This document shows positions 1-11,300 of a stretch of DNA of 64,000 nucleotides, in pieces. How positions within the stretch are numbered: the stretch's first letter is position 1; each line of letters starts with the position of its first letter. The position numbers and the translations under genes are program-made. The notes beneath the pieces are model-generated. The model saw only the letters and a list, made by a program, of their open reading frames with translations, ran no database searches and had not been told where the DNA came from. The stretch is from Stigmatella erecta (lineage in GTDB: Bacteria; Myxococcota; Myxococcia; Myxococcales; Myxococcaceae). Where the stretch lies: assembly GCF_900111745.1 (NCBI RefSeq), contig NZ_FOIJ01000014.1, positions 124,001-188,000 on the forward strand. Reading direction: 5' to 3'.

Positions 1-3000
1 GAGGCGGTGGGATCGTTCAGCGGAAACTCATACGAGGCGTCACGGTGGGAGGCGGCGAGCCACGCATCGAGCTCGGCCCGGGCGTTCGGCGACCCAGCGT
101 AGGCCTCCAGGCGCTTCGCCCAGTGCTGGAAGGACGTCGTCTTCGGCTGGAGCCCCACTGCTTGACCGCTCGAGAGCTGGCCGTACGCGGTCAGCAGATC
201 CTCGAAGATGATCCCCCACGAGACGGCGTCCACCACCAGGTGGTGGGCCACCAGGGCGAGCCGCGTGGAGCTGGGACCCAGGCGCAGGATCGCGGCACGC
301 AGGAGCGGGCCACGCTCAAGATCAAGGGACCCGTGGAGCTTGGCGAGCGCCCCCTCCACTGCGTCGCTTCCGTCGATGTCCCATTCCTCCAGGGGAATCC
401 CCAGAGCCTCGCCTTCCGCGTGGGACTGGCTCCAGGCCGTGCCGTCCCGGCGGAAACGGAGCCGGAGCGCATCATGGTGGAGTTCCACCGCGTCGAGCGC
501 GCGGCGGAGCACGGCGAGATCGATGCCAGGCTCAACGTCGAGCAACACCGCCATGTTGAAGTGCTGTGGCTCAGCGCGCTCCTGCTCGAAGAACCAGTGC
601 TGGATGGGCGTGAGCGGCGCGCTCCCCGTCACCTTCCCTTGCTCGGCGTGAATCACCTGGGCGCTGGAAGCCACTCGCGCCAGCTCCGCGATCGTCTGGT
701 GATCGAACAGCTGGCGCGGCCTCAGGCGGAGCCCCCGCTGGGTGGCACGCGAGATGATCTGCAGGCCGAGGATCGAGTCCCCCCCGAGCGCGAAGAAGTT
801 GTCGTGGATTCCGATCGGCCCCTTCTTCAGCACCGTGGCCCAGATCTCGGCGAGGATCTGCTCCTCGCGGGACTGGGGAACGGCGAAGGTGGTGGGCTCC
901 TGGGCTTCCACGGGATCCGGCAGCTTCTTGCGATCAATCTTCCCACTCGGCGTCAGGGGAAACGCCTCAAGGAGGATGAAGTGCGCTGGCACCATGTATC
1001 CGGGGAGCTGGCTCTTCGCGTGCTCCCGGAGCGCCTGGACCGTGAATGCTGCGCCGCCGCGGCCCGCGACGTAGGCGGCGAGCTGGCCTTTGTAGACGAT
1101 GACGAGCGACCGCTGGACGCCAGGATGGCCGTCGAGGACCGCTTCCACCTCACCCAGTTCGATCCGGAAGCCCCGGAGCTTCACCTGATGGTCGAGGCGG
1201 CCGAGGAAGTCGATGTTGCCGTCGCTCCTCCAGCGCGCGAGATCGCCGGTGCGGTAGAGCCGGGCGCCGGGGCTGGTCGAGAACGGATCCTGGATGAAGC
1301 GCTCGCGGGAGAGTTCCTCGAGCCCGTGATACCCGCGCGCAACAGCGAGCCCTCCCACGTGCAGCTCGCCGGGAACACCGATGGGCACCTGGCGCTGGTT
1401 GGTGTCGAGGATCCGGGCCACCAGTCCCGGAAGGGGGCGGCCGATGGGCGGAGCTCCCGTATCGCCCTTCTGGACGGCGGTGAGCGTCGCGATGACGGTC
1501 GTCTCCGTCGGACCGTAGGCATTGATGAAGCGCCGGGACTCCGTGGCCCACTTCTTCACCAGCTCCGCAGGGCAGGCCTCTCCGGCGGTGGTGAGCACGC
1601 GGAGATCTGGATACGGGCCCTCTGGCAGCGCCGCGATGGCCGACGCCGTCAGGCACACATGGGTGATGTGCTTCTCCCGCAGCAGTGCCGCCTGGCCCTC
1701 GCCAGCACGCGAAGTCTCGTCAACGGGCAGCACCAGCCGGGCACCGCTCGCGAACGCCATGACGATGTCCCAGACCGAGACATCGAAGGACGTGGAGGCC
1801 GCCTGGAGCACCCTGCTGTCCGGGCTGAGCGACAGGAGTTCCCGCGAGGCGACAGCGATGTTCGCTACCCCACGGTGCTCCAGCACCGCACCCTTCGGCT
1901 TCCCCGTCGAGCCCGAGGTGTAGATGATGTAGGCCATCGAGCCCGCGCTCGGGAGCGCCAGGGTGGACGGTTCCGCACGGTCCGGCAGCGCCTCGTCCAT
2001 CCAGAGCGTTTGCCCTCGGAAGCCCGGCCGCTCGCCCAACGCGCGCACCGTGAGCAGCAGTTCCGCGCCCGAGTCCTCCAGCATGTGGCCGAGGCGCGCC
2101 TCGGGGTACTCCGGATCCAGCGGGACATACGCCCCGCCTGCCTTCCACACGCCTAGCAAGGAGACGATGAACTCAACCGATTTCGGAAGGCAGAGCGCGG
2201 CCCGCTTCTCCGGCCCCAGGCCTAGCGAGACGAGATGCCGTGCCAGGCGTGTGGAGCGCTGATCGAGCTCCGCATAGCTCAGCCTGACGTCACCTTGCTC
2301 AAGCGCAATCGCATCCGGCGTGCGCTGGGCCTGGGCCTGGAACAGCTCCACCACCGAGGCAGGAGCGGACGGGGCACTGGGGCCCATGGCCCACTCCGCC
2401 AACAGCCCGGCCTCACGTGCTCCGAGGAAGTCGAGCTCGTGCACATGCCGCTGCGGATGCTCCACCGCCTCACGCAGGAACACCACGAGGTGCTCGGCCA
2501 TCCGCTCGATGCGCTCCCGGTCGAACAGCTCCGCGCTGTACTCGAAGAGGCCAGACAGGCCGTCTGCGGACTCCTGCATGGACAACGTCAGATCGAACTT
2601 GGAGGTGACGCTGTCCAGATCGAGGAGTTCCACGTGGAGGCCGTCGAGCGCAGGCGGCGAGAACGGCGCGTTCTGGAGCGCGAACATCACCTGGACCAGG
2701 GGCTGGCGGCTGACGCTCCGCTCGGGCGCGGCCACCTCCACCAGCTTCTCGAAGGGCACGTCCTGATCCGCGTACGCGTCGAGCGCCGTCCGCCGGACGC
2801 GCGCCAGAAGCTCGAGGAAGGTCGGATCTCCCGACAGATCCATCCGGAGCGCGAGCGTGTTGACGAAGAAGCCGATCAGCGGCTCCGTCGCGGCGCGGTT
2901 CCGGTTCGCTACCGGCGATCCGATGATCAGGTCCTTCTGACCGCTCAGGCGCGAAAGGTACGCCGAGAAGGCAGCCAGCAGGGTCATATACAGCGTTGAA

Positions 3001-6000
3001 CCCTCGCGGCGGCTCATCTCCCTGAGGCGTGCCGAGAGGGCGCGATCCACAGCGAAGCGGACCACACCTCCCTTGTACGAGGGGGTCTCCGGCCGGGGCC
3101 GATCCGTGGGAAGGTTGAGGGAGGTGGGCGCCCCGGCGAGCCGCTGCTTGTGGGCCTCGATGGACTCGGCGAGCGCGCCGTCCCGCAGGAGCTGCCGCTG
3201 CCAGAGGGCAAAGTCCGCGTACTGGACCGGAAGCGCTGGCAGCACCACCTCGCGCCGCGAGCAGAGCGCGTTGTAACCAGCCGAGAGTTCACGCGCGAGG
3301 ATCCCAACGGACCAACCGTCAGAGACGATGTGGTGCATCGTCAGGACAAGCACGTGGTCGCCCTCCGCGATGCGGAAGAGGCGCATCCGGATCAGCGGGC
3401 CGCGCTCGAGATCAAACGGACGGGAGACCTCGAGTCCCACCTCCTTTTGAATGAGACTCGTGAGTTCCGCCTCGGTGGCCCCCGGACCGTTGCCGAGCGC
3501 CTCACCAGGCGGAAGCTCAACGTGCAGCTCCCCGGCGATCTCCTGGATGGGCTGTCCCTCCACCACGGAGAATCGGGTGCGCAACACCTCGTGGCGCTGG
3601 ATGATCCCGTCAAGGCTTTGACGGAGCGCATCCTGGTGGAGCGGGCCGCGGAGCCGCAGCACCAGGGGAATGACGTAGATGGGCGCCCGCGTCTCCACGA
3701 TGCGGTCGAGGATCCACAGCCGCTCTTGCGAGGAAGAGAGCGGGATCTGAGGCGGCCGCTCCATCGGCGAGGTGAAGTCGAGCACAGCGGAGCCCGAGCG
3801 CTTGCGCAGCTGCTGCACCACCGCCGCGAGCCCCCCGACGGTCGGGTTGTCAAAGAACGTGCGCAGCGGAACATCGACACCAAAGACCGCGCGGACGCGC
3901 GAGACCACCTGTGTGGCCAGGAGCGAGTGTCCCCCCAGGTCAAAGAAGCTCTCTCGCACCCCTACCCGTTCCGCACCCAGCAGTTCAGCGAAGATGCTCA
4001 CCAGGATCTCCTCTTCGCCGGTCCTGGGTTCGACGTACGCGATCTCCAGACCATGCGGAGCCGCAGGAACCGGCAGGGCTCGCCGGTCCACCTTGCCGTT
4101 CCCGGTCAGCGGGAGTTCGTCAATCACCATGATGCTCGCCGGCACCATGTACTCAGGGAGGTGCTCCTGCGCCCTCTTCCGAAGGTCGCTCTCCAAGCGG
4201 CGCTCCAGGCGTCCACGGAGAGGATCGTTGGCCTGGCGCGCACCCGGCACAGCCTCTGGCGCCGTCCCGAAGAGCGCGACCGGCTCAGCGGAGAGTCTTG
4301 GGGCCGCAGGCTCGCCCGAAGGAGCCCGGCGCGTGAAGACCGCGTCGAAGGAGCCGTCCACCCCTCCACGAGACCAGTCCAGGGTGACGGTGCATGAGGC
4401 CTCCCGGGCAAGCTGCTCAAGGGCCATCGGATCAACGCCGGGCTCGGGCTCACTGGCGGGGACCGAGCCGTCGCGATCCAACAGGCGCCGGCGGAGCTTC
4501 TCGAACGAACCTGGCCGCGCTGGAGCCTGATCGCTCAGGCTCACCAGGGCCTCAAGGGCCGCTTCGACGCGGGCATTCCTGATGCCGCGCAGGCCGATGC
4601 GCTGGGTGCCCTCCCGGCCAAGGCGCGCACGGAGCTCAGGCAGGCTCACGTTGCCCGGGCCCCAGGCCACATCGGGAGCGGGGACCGGTGAGGTGTCCAG
4701 GTGGAGGAGCACGTCGTAGCGGAAGCGTGTGAGCTCATTCAGACACTCGCCACGCTTCGGGCGGATCTCGACATGGCTCAGCCGGGGGATGCGCTGCTTC
4801 AAGGCCCAGAAGAAGCCCGGATCGAGCACCAGCTCTTCCTCTCCGGCCACCCGCCGCGACACGAGTCCCTTCAGCGTGTGGGGCTCAAGCGTGCCAGAGC
4901 TCTGTGCCAGGATAATCGACGCATGGAATGCCTCCAGCAGACGGAGGTTCCGCACGTCCCCGACGAAGATGAAGCCCCCTGTGCTCACGCGCGCCGAGGC
5001 GGACTCCAGTGCACGGGCGAGGTACTCCGCGCTCGGGAAGTACTGCACCACCGAGTTCAAGATCACCGCCTCGAAGCGCTCGCCGCCGAAGTCGATGCCC
5101 TCAAGCTGGTCCGCAGCGCAGTGGAAGAGCTGCGCATGCTCGAGGCCGGGAGTTTTCTTCGTCACCCCGCGGAGCATGTTGACCACGACCCCGGAGACGT
5201 CGGTCGCCCAGTACGCGGCTGTGGAGGGTGCGATCCGCGTGAGAAGGAGGCCCGTCCCGCATCCAATCTCAAGCACTCGCGACGGCTTCCGCTCGAGGAT
5301 CTGCTCAACGGTGTGGTTGACCCACTCCTTCATGGCCTCGGCACTGAGCGGCGCGCCGGTGTAGCTGCTGTTCCAGCCTGCGATGTTGAAGCTGGGATCC
5401 GTCTGTGACTCGCCAGCAGCGCGTGCGTAGAGCTCGTCGTAGAGCGCCTTCCACTCTCCGACGTGGGTATCACCGATTCCCCCGTCCGAGCTGGAAGAGA
5501 GGAGCGTTTCCGCCGCGCCCGGTTTGGGCACCACGTAGGCGGCGATCCGCCGGTCATCCGCGCTCCGCTCATAGGTGGAGACGTAGGCACTGGCGACAGC
5601 CGGGTGGCGGGCGATCACCGACTGGATTTCGCCCAGCTCAATGCGGAAGCCGCGGATCTTGACCTGATCGTCGATGCGGCCAAGGTACGAGAAGGTTCCG
5701 TCCTGCTGGCGGATGGCGAGGTCGCCCGAGCGGTAAAGACGCTCCCCAGGAGAGACCGGGTCCTCGATGAAGCGCTGCGCGGTGAGCTCCGGCCGCTTCA
5801 GATAACCCCTCGCGACCCCGGCCCCCCCCACGTACATCTCCCCAGGAACGCCGTCCGGAACGGGCTGGCCGTGCTCGTCGAGCAGGCGAATCATGAGGTC
5901 CGGGATCGGACGGCCGATCGGGCTCGCCGCAGATGCGAGGTCTGTCTCGGTCACCCGGTGGTACGTGACATGCACCGTGGTCTCGGTGATGCCATACATG

Positions 6001-8393
6001 TTGATCAGGCGCGTGTCCGCCCCTGGATACCGCTCAAACCACGGACGGACGGTCGAGGCATCGAGCGCTTCACCGCCGAAGATGATCCACTTGAGCTTCT
6101 GGCCCCCTACCCCATCCTCGATCGAGGGCGCCCGGACGAGCGCCCGGAATGCGGACGGCGTCTGGTTGAGGACCGTCACCCCTTCGCGCGCGATCAGCTC
6201 GCCAAAGGCCTCGGGAGAGCGGGTCATCCAGTGAGGGACGACGACCAGGCGGCCTCCATAGAAAAGCGGCCCCCAGAGTTCCCAGACAGAAAAATCGAAA
6301 GCAGCGGAGTGGAACAGCGTCCAGACATCGTCCGGCCCGAAACCAAACAGCGCCTCGGTCGTGGTGAACAGGCGAGTGGCGTTGGCGTGGGTGACAATCA
6401 CGCCCTTGGGGCGCCCGGTGGATCCGGAGGTGTAAATGACATAGGCGGCGTTGTCTGGCGTCAGGCCAGGCGCCGGATTCGGCGCACGCGGCCCAGCCTG
6501 CCACTGGAGCGCGTCCACGAAGATCGTCGGCACCTTCTCCGTGGGGAGTTCACCGGTGCGCCGGGTCTCGGTGACGAGCGCGGAAACGTCCGCGTCCTCG
6601 AGGATCAGCGCAAGCCGCTCGCGCGGGCTGGCTGGATCCAGCGGGACATACGCCCCGCCAGCTTTGAGCACGCCCAGGATGGAGATGACCAGCTCCGCGC
6701 TCCGCTCGACACAGATGCCCACCAAGGACTCAGGGCCGACACCGCGGCTTCGGACCTCATGAGCCAGAACGTTCGCGCGGGCGTTGAGCTCGGCGTAGCT
6801 GAGGTGCACGTCCCCGAAGCTGAGTGCGACCGCTTCGGGGGTTCGCGCAGCCTGCGCCTCGAACCAAGCGGTGATGGTGCTCCCGCCAGCTTGGTCCAGC
6901 CGGACCGCAGGCTGCGGGTCCTCCCGGAGTTGCGCGGCCGGGACAGGATCGGCCAGCGCCAGCCGGGCAATCGGCTCATCCGGAGCGCGCACCATCTGCT
7001 CGAGGAGCTTCTCGAAGTAGCCGCGCCACAGGCCCACCGTGCCGTCGTTGAAGAGCGCCCGGTTGAAGCGCAACGCGCCAGCGAACGCGCCGCGGACCTC
7101 CCACATCTCCAGGGCGAGATCGAACTGGGTCTCCTGGTCGCTGAGGGGATAGGGCTCAAGTTCCAGGACCCCCCAACGGACGCGGGTTTCCTCATCAGGC
7201 GTGGCCCAGAGTGCCATGGCGCCTCCACCCTCGCGCGAGGAGTGGAACGTCATGGACGCCTGGAAGATGGGCGACACTCCGGGGCGGCGCTCGATTCCCA
7301 ACCGCTCCACGAGCGACGCGAACGGGAAATCCTGGTGCTCCAGCGCCTCGTGCACCACATCGCGCATCCGCGCGATCAGCGTCCGGGTGGACGGAGCACC
7401 GGAGAGATCCGCTCGAAGCGCCACGGAGTTGGCGAAGTAGCCCACCACACCATGAGAGGCCGTGTCCGGGCGCCCGGCCGTCGGGGAGCCGATCAGGACG
7501 TCGTCTTGACGGGCCAGACGCCCGAGCAGGGCTGCATAGGCGGACAAGAGCACTACGAAGGGAGTGGCCTCTGAACTTTGCGCGAGCTCCTTGATCCGGT
7601 TCGTCAGCTCGGGCTGGAGCTTGAGCGAGCACGCTCCGCTCCGATTCGCCGCGAGGGCCGAATGGCTCCGATCCGCAGGGAGCGTCAGAACAGGCAGCTC
7701 GCCGGAGAGCTTCTTCTGCCAGTAATCCCAGTGCTTGCGCCCCACAGCCCCCGAAAGCATCTCCGACTGCTGTGCGACGAAGTCGGCATAGCTGCCCGTG
7801 ACGGGCGCCAACGACGGCTGCTCGCCACGCGAGAGCACCTGATAGAGTTGCGTGAGCTCTTGCTGAACGATCCCAGCCGACCACCCGTCGTAGACGATGT
7901 GGTGAACAGTGATCAGGAGCACGTGGTCATCGGGCTGGGAGCTGAACAGATCGCCCCGGAGAAGCGGACCACGCTCCAATGAGAACGGCTGGCGATAGGC
8001 GCGAACGACGGCAGACTGAAGCTGTTCGGCGGTCCAACCTGTCGCATCGATGTGAGCGAAGTGCGGCTCGAGCACGGGATGGCTCGTCTGGAGGAGCTGG
8101 CCGTCCGCAGTCGCCGAGACCGTGGTTCGCAGGCTTGGGTGGCGCGCGGCCACCATCTCGAAGGCGCGCTTCAATGCCCCTACATCGACCTGAGACCGAA
8201 TGCGGAGTGCGAAAGGCGTGTTGTAGGCAGCTCCGTCCGGAGCCTGCTGCTGCAGAAGCCAGAGTGCCTTCTGTCCAGAAGCGAGGGAAAAGATACGGGG
8301 GGCACTCTTCCCTGACTTCGCCAAGAGTTCAGCGAGGAGCTTGCGCTTCTCCTCAATGCTGAGGCCGCTCATGTTGTCGCGGGGGGTGCTCAT
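1..8393 (-). CDS. mchB: Myxochromide-type NRPS, first two modules (3' end outside window)
   Basis: Runs open from ATG at 8393 to the window edge, about 2797 codons, so the end is missing. Domains by eye: C1 (HHIVYDGW near residue 164); A1 (TSGSTG near 657); a SAM methyltransferase inserted between A8 and A10 (LEIGCGTG near 1045); A10 near 1430; PCP1 (LGGHSLL near 1487); C2 (HHIVSDGW near 1690); A2 (TSGSTG near 2163); PCP2 (LGGDSIL near 2540); then a domain starting LTPIQHWFF with HHLVVDAVSW near 2722, typical of epimerisation domains. The A1 specificity residues read DFWNIGMVH(K), the classical threonine code, so module 1 should add N-methyl-threonine. A2 reads DVWCTAAVI(K), which I cannot assign. 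The E domain implies a D-residue at position 2. The ATG overlaps the PKS stop (ATGA). Acyl-PKS, then N-Me-Thr, then a D-residue matches the myxochromide assembly line; the symbol is inferred from this architecture. Confidence 0.85.
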   Translation of the reverse strand, partial: MSTPRDNMSGLSIEEKRKLLAELLAKSGKSAPRIFSLASGQKALWLLQQQAPDGAAYNTPFALRIRSQVDVGALKRAFEMVAARHPSLRTTVSATADGQLLQTSHPVLEPHFAHIDATGWTAEQLQSAVVRAYRQPFSLERGPLLRGDLFSSQPDDHVLLITVHHIVYDGWSAGIVQQELTQLYQVLSRGEQPSLAPVTGSYADFVAQQSEMLSGAVGRKHWDYWQKKLSGELPVLTLPADRSHSALAANRSGACSLKLQPELTNRIKELAQSSEATPFVVLLSAYAALLGRLARQDDVLIGSPTAGRPDTASHGVVGYFANSVALRADLSGAPSTRTLIARMRDVVHEALEHQDFPFASLVERLGIERRPGVSPIFQASMTFHSSREGGGAMALWATPDEETRVRWGVLELEPYPLSDQETQFDLALEMWEVRGAFAGALRFNRALFNDGTVGLWRGYFEKLLEQMVRAPDEPIARLALADPVPAAQLREDPQPAVRLDQAGGSTITAWFEAQAARTPEAVALSFGDVHLSYAELNARANVLAHEVRSRGVGPESLVGICVERSAELVISILGVLKAGGAYVPLDPASPRERLALILEDADVSALVTETRRTGELPTEKVPTIFVDALQWQAGPRAPNPAPGLTPDNAAYVIYTSGSTGRPKGVIVTHANATRLFTTTEALFGFGPDDVWTLFHSAAFDFSVWELWGPLFYGGRLVVVPHWMTRSPEAFGELIAREGVTVLNQTPSAFRALVRAPSIEDGVGGQKLKWIIFGGEALDASTVRPWFERYPGADTRLINMYGITETTVHVTYHRVTETDLASAASPIGRPIPDLMIRLLDEHGQPVPDGVPGEMYVGGAGVARGYLKRPELTAQRFIEDPVSPGERLYRSGDLAIRQQDGTFSYLGRIDDQVKIRGFRIELGEIQSVIARHPAVASAYVSTYERSADDRRIAAYVVPKPGAAETLLSSSSDGGIGDTHVGEWKALYDELYARAAGESQTDPSFNIAGWNSSYTGAPLSAEAMKEWVNHTVEQILERKPSRVLEIGCGTGLLLTRIAPSTAAYWATDVSGVVVNMLRGVTKKTPGLEHAQLFHCAADQLEGIDFGGERFEAVILNSVVQYFPSAEYLARALESASARVSTGGFIFVGDVRNLRLLEAFHASIILAQSSGTLEPHTLKGLVSRRVAGEEELVLDPGFFWALKQRIPRLSHVEIRPKRGECLNELTRFRYDVLLHLDTSPVPAPDVAWGPGNVSLPELRARLGREGTQRIGLRGIRNARVEAALEALVSLSDQAPARPGSFEKLRRRLLDRDGSVPASEPEPGVDPMALEQLAREASCTVTLDWSRGGVDGSFDAVFTRRAPSGEPAAPRLSAEPVALFGTAPEAVPGARQANDPLRGRLERRLESDLRKRAQEHLPEYMVPASIMVIDELPLTGNGKVDRRALPVPAAPHGLEIAYVEPRTGEEEILVSIFAELLGAERVGVRESFFDLGGHSLLATQVVSRVRAVFGVDVPLRTFFDNPTVGGLAAVVQQLRKRSGSAVLDFTSPMERPPQIPLSSSQERLWILDRIVETRAPIYVIPLVLRLRGPLHQDALRQSLDGIIQRHEVLRTRFSVVEGQPIQEIAGELHVELPPGEALGNGPGATEAELTSLIQKEVGLEVSRPFDLERGPLIRMRLFRIAEGDHVLVLTMHHIVSDGWSVGILARELSAGYNALCSRREVVLPALPVQYADFALWQRQLLRDGALAESIEAHKQRLAGAPTSLNLPTDRPRPETPSYKGGVVRFAVDRALSARLREMSRREGSTLYMTLLAAFSAYLSRLSGQKDLIIGSPVANRNRAATEPLIGFFVNTLALRMDLSGDPTFLELLARVRRTALDAYADQDVPFEKLVEVAAPERSVSRQPLVQVMFALQNAPFSPPALDGLHVELLDLDSVTSKFDLTLSMQESADGLSGLFEYSAELFDRERIERMAEHLVVFLREAVEHPQRHVHELDFLGAREAGLLAEWAMGPSAPSAPASVVELFQAQAQRTPDAIALEQGDVRLSYAELDQRSTRLARHLVSLGLGPEKRAALCLPKSVEFIVSLLGVWKAGGAYVPLDPEYPEARLGHMLEDSGAELLLTVRALGERPGFRGQTLWMDEALPDRAEPSTLALPSAGSMAYIIYTSGSTGKPKGAVLEHRGVANIAVASRELLSLSPDSRVLQAASTSFDVSVWDIVMAFASGARLVLPVDETSRAGEGQAALLREKHITHVCLTASAIAALPEGPYPDLRVLTTAGEACPAELVKKWATESRRFINAYGPTETTVIATLTAVQKGDTGAPPIGRPLPGLVARILDTNQRQVPIGVPGELHVGGLAVARGYHGLEELSRERFIQDPFSTSPGARLYRTGDLARWRSDGNIDFLGRLDHQVKLRGFRIELGEVEAVLDGHPGVQRSLVIVYKGQLAAYVAGRGGAAFTVQALREHAKSQLPGYMVPAHFILLEAFPLTPSGKIDRKKLPDPVEAQEPTTFAVPQSREEQILAEIWATVLKKGPIGIHDNFFALGGDSILGLQIISRATQRGLRLRPRQLFDHQTIAELARVASSAQVIHAEQGKVTGSAPLTPIQHWFFEQERAEPQHFNMAVLLDVEPGIDLAVLRRALDAVELHHDALRLRFRRDGTAWSQSHAEGEALGIPLEEWDIDGSDAVEGALAKLHGSLDLERGPLLRAAILRLGPSSTRLALVAHHLVVDAVSWGIIFEDLLTAYGQLSSGQAVGLQPKTTSFQHWAKRLEAYAGSPNARAELDAWLAASHRDASYEFPLNDPTA

Positions 8394-11300
8394 GACTTCA
8401 CCCCGCCCTGTCCTGCCTGGGCTTCCAGCATGGCACGGAGGATCGTCTCCACTTCGCTCTCTGACATGTTGTTCACTTGCCGCTCAATCTGGGCTTCCGC
8501 AGTGACAGGCACCGGCGCGGGTGCCACGGAGGCTGGTTTGTCGAACTTCGCGGACACGGTGCTGGCAACCTGCACCAGGTTTCCTCCTCGAAGGAGTTCG
8601 AGCGCAGGAATCTCGACGCCGAACGCCTCGCGGATGGCTCCCTGGACCTGCATCGACAGGAGTGAGTCCACGCCCAACATCGACAGAGACTTCTGCGGAT
8701 CCACTCGGTCGATGGGGACCTGGAGGATGAGGGAGATGCGTTGCGCGATGAAGCGCTCGATCTCGGGCTGCCGGGCCTCCGGGCTCAGCTCCGCCAGGTG
8801 ACGGCGAAGCCCCTCCGCATCGCTCTGCGCGCCTCCCTGGGAGGCTCCGATCAAGTGCGCCGTCCTCGGAGTCCGGCCGAGGTTCGGAGCGGCACGCCCA
8901 AGCTGGGGCCAGCTGACATCGAAGATCCCGATCTGAGGGGTGCGGATTCGAAGCACCCGCTTGAGCGCCTCCAGTACCGAGGCTGGGGGCATCGCGTGGA
9001 GGCCGAGGGACTCGAGATAGGCACGCACTGCACCCTCCTGAGCCATTCCGATCTCTCCGAGGACCCCCCAGTGGATGCTGGTCGCGGCCAGGCCTCGCGC
9101 GGCACGGTGCTCCGCGAGCGCGTCGAGGAAGCTGTTCGCGGCAACGTAGTTTCCCTGCCGGGGATTGCCGATCAGGGCGGCGACCGAGGAGAACAGGACG
9201 AAGAAGTCCAGCGGGCGATCCTGCGTCAGCTCGTGGAGGATCCACGCGCCGCCGGCCTTGGGGGTCATGACACGCTGGATGCGCTCGTGGCTCAGATCGG
9301 CCAGCGGCGCATCATCGAGCACGGCCGCGGTATGCAGCACACCCTTGAGAGGGGGGTGCGTGGCATCGATTCGTGCGAACAGCGCCCGCATCTCGTCTCT
9401 GTTGCTGACGTCCGCGGCAACCCCGGTGATGCGAACCCCTGAGGCCTCGAGGTCCTGGATCAGCTGTTTTGCCTCGGGGGTGACAGCCCCCTTCCGGCCG
9501 GTGAGCACAAGGTGGCGCGCGCCTTCGGCGACCATCCAGCGCGCGAGGGCGAGACCGAAGCCTCCGAAGCCACCGGTCACGAGGTAGGCCGCGTTCGCGT
9601 CGAACAAGCGCTCGTCCGCCGCAGGTGCCAGCGCAACCGGCCCGGCCTCCGTGAACGAGAGCGTGAGGCGGGCAATCCCATCCTCCCGCGCGCGCTCCGA
9701 GAGCCAGCGCCGCGCGTCGCCCGCGCGGGTGGCCGGCCAATTCTCTGACGAGAGCGCCGGGAGTTCTCCAAACCGCTCAAGGACAGCCTGAAGCCGCCCG
9801 GCTGCCTCCTGGGGGCGCTGCTGCAGCAGGGCCGCAGCATCCACTCTGGAGCAGGAGATGCCTCGCGGCCAGGCGGTGGCGAAGAGACCGTCCGCCGGTG
9901 CGATCGGATCCGCATCGACGAAGCGGCCGAAGGCCCCGAGAACGCTGGTGAGGGTGGACTCCGGATCACGAGACGCATTCACCAGGAGATCCACACCCTC
10001 ACCCCCCGTCCACTCCATGATTTCGTCCGTGAGCGTGGGGGAGCGCCGATCGAAGACGCGAATCCCTTGCGGCACCGGGCCGGTATCAGGGTCCAGGACA
10101 GCCGCAGCCTGAGCGCCCGCAGCCCGCCCGAGCTCAAGCACCGCGGAGCCAATTCCAGCAGCGTTTCCGAGGACCAGGAGCCGCTCCCCGGACTGGAGCC
10201 GGCCGTGGGTGTGGAGCGCGTACTCCGCTGCAAGGAATGGCAGCAACCGGCCCTGCGAGGCGCCAGTGCGGACCCAGTCGCGTCCCAGCCGCACCAGCGC
10301 GTGCGTCCCTATCACGGACGCCTCTTGCGCGATCAGCGCCTGCACCTGCTGTCCGGGCACGAACCCTGGCGTGTCTTCACCGGCCGCGACAACCACTCCC
10401 CCCAGTTCCACCGGCCAGAGGGAGGTGGCCGAGCGCCGGCCTTGAGCAGCCGCCCCGCGCGTTAGCGTCACGCTGGCGACCTTGAGCTCGATCTCTCCAC
10501 GTCCCGGCTGCCGCCGCGAGGCCCTCCTCGGCCGCCGCTCCGAACCATCGAGGGAGACCTCGAAGACCTGCTCCTTCTCCTCGGAGCCCACTGGCTCCTT
10601 TGTCCCTTCCTCCCACTCGGGGAGGGGCTTGTGCTTGAGGCGCCTGACGAGCCTCCGGGTGTCACGAAGCGCGACCTCGTCCTCCTGGGTCTCTGCCAGG
10701 ATCTCGTGAGCGAGGCGCTCGATCATCTCCGGTTGAGCGGCGGAGGCCCCCTGGGGGAGATCAATGGTGCGCATCCGCAGATGTGGGAACTCGGCCGCCA
10801 CCACGCGCGAGAAGCCGATCAGGGGCGCAGCGGCGAGCGCGGACAACGCATCCTCTGGAAGCGCGCGCTGCGCATCCCTCGTGACGACGCGGATCGAAGC
10901 GCCTTCCCCCGGGGACAGCGCCAACACCACGCGGAGGAACTCCATTACGTCGCCCGCTCCCGCCACCTGGCTCGCATCCAGGCCCAGGAGATAAGCGATG
11001 TTCCGGAACCGCGCGAGGCCGAGGGCCTCCACCAGACGACGGGCATCCTCCGCGTCCCCAGGACGAACCTGGAAGCGCGTGGCCGACTCGCGGGCGAACG
11101 CCTCTCCCGGCACCACCTGTACCAGGTCCTGGACTCCGGCCCGCTCGAGCGCGCGTCCAAGCTCGGCGCCCAGCCCGCCGCGATCCGCGAACACGACCCA
11201 GCCGCCGCTGCTCTTCGCTGCCGCCTCTTCGAGCTTGGCCTCTTCAAAGACGTGCTCGTAGGTCCAGTCGTAGAAGGACGGTCTGGGTGCCTTCTCCTCG

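Noticed and set aside
45-7574. Long plus-strand open frames (about 700 codons at 45-2156 and 5463-7574) opposite the NRPS
   Set aside because: They are antisense shadows of the NRPS, whose minus-strand frame carries all conserved motifs. Their translations are low-complexity and Arg/Glu/Leu-rich with no domain.
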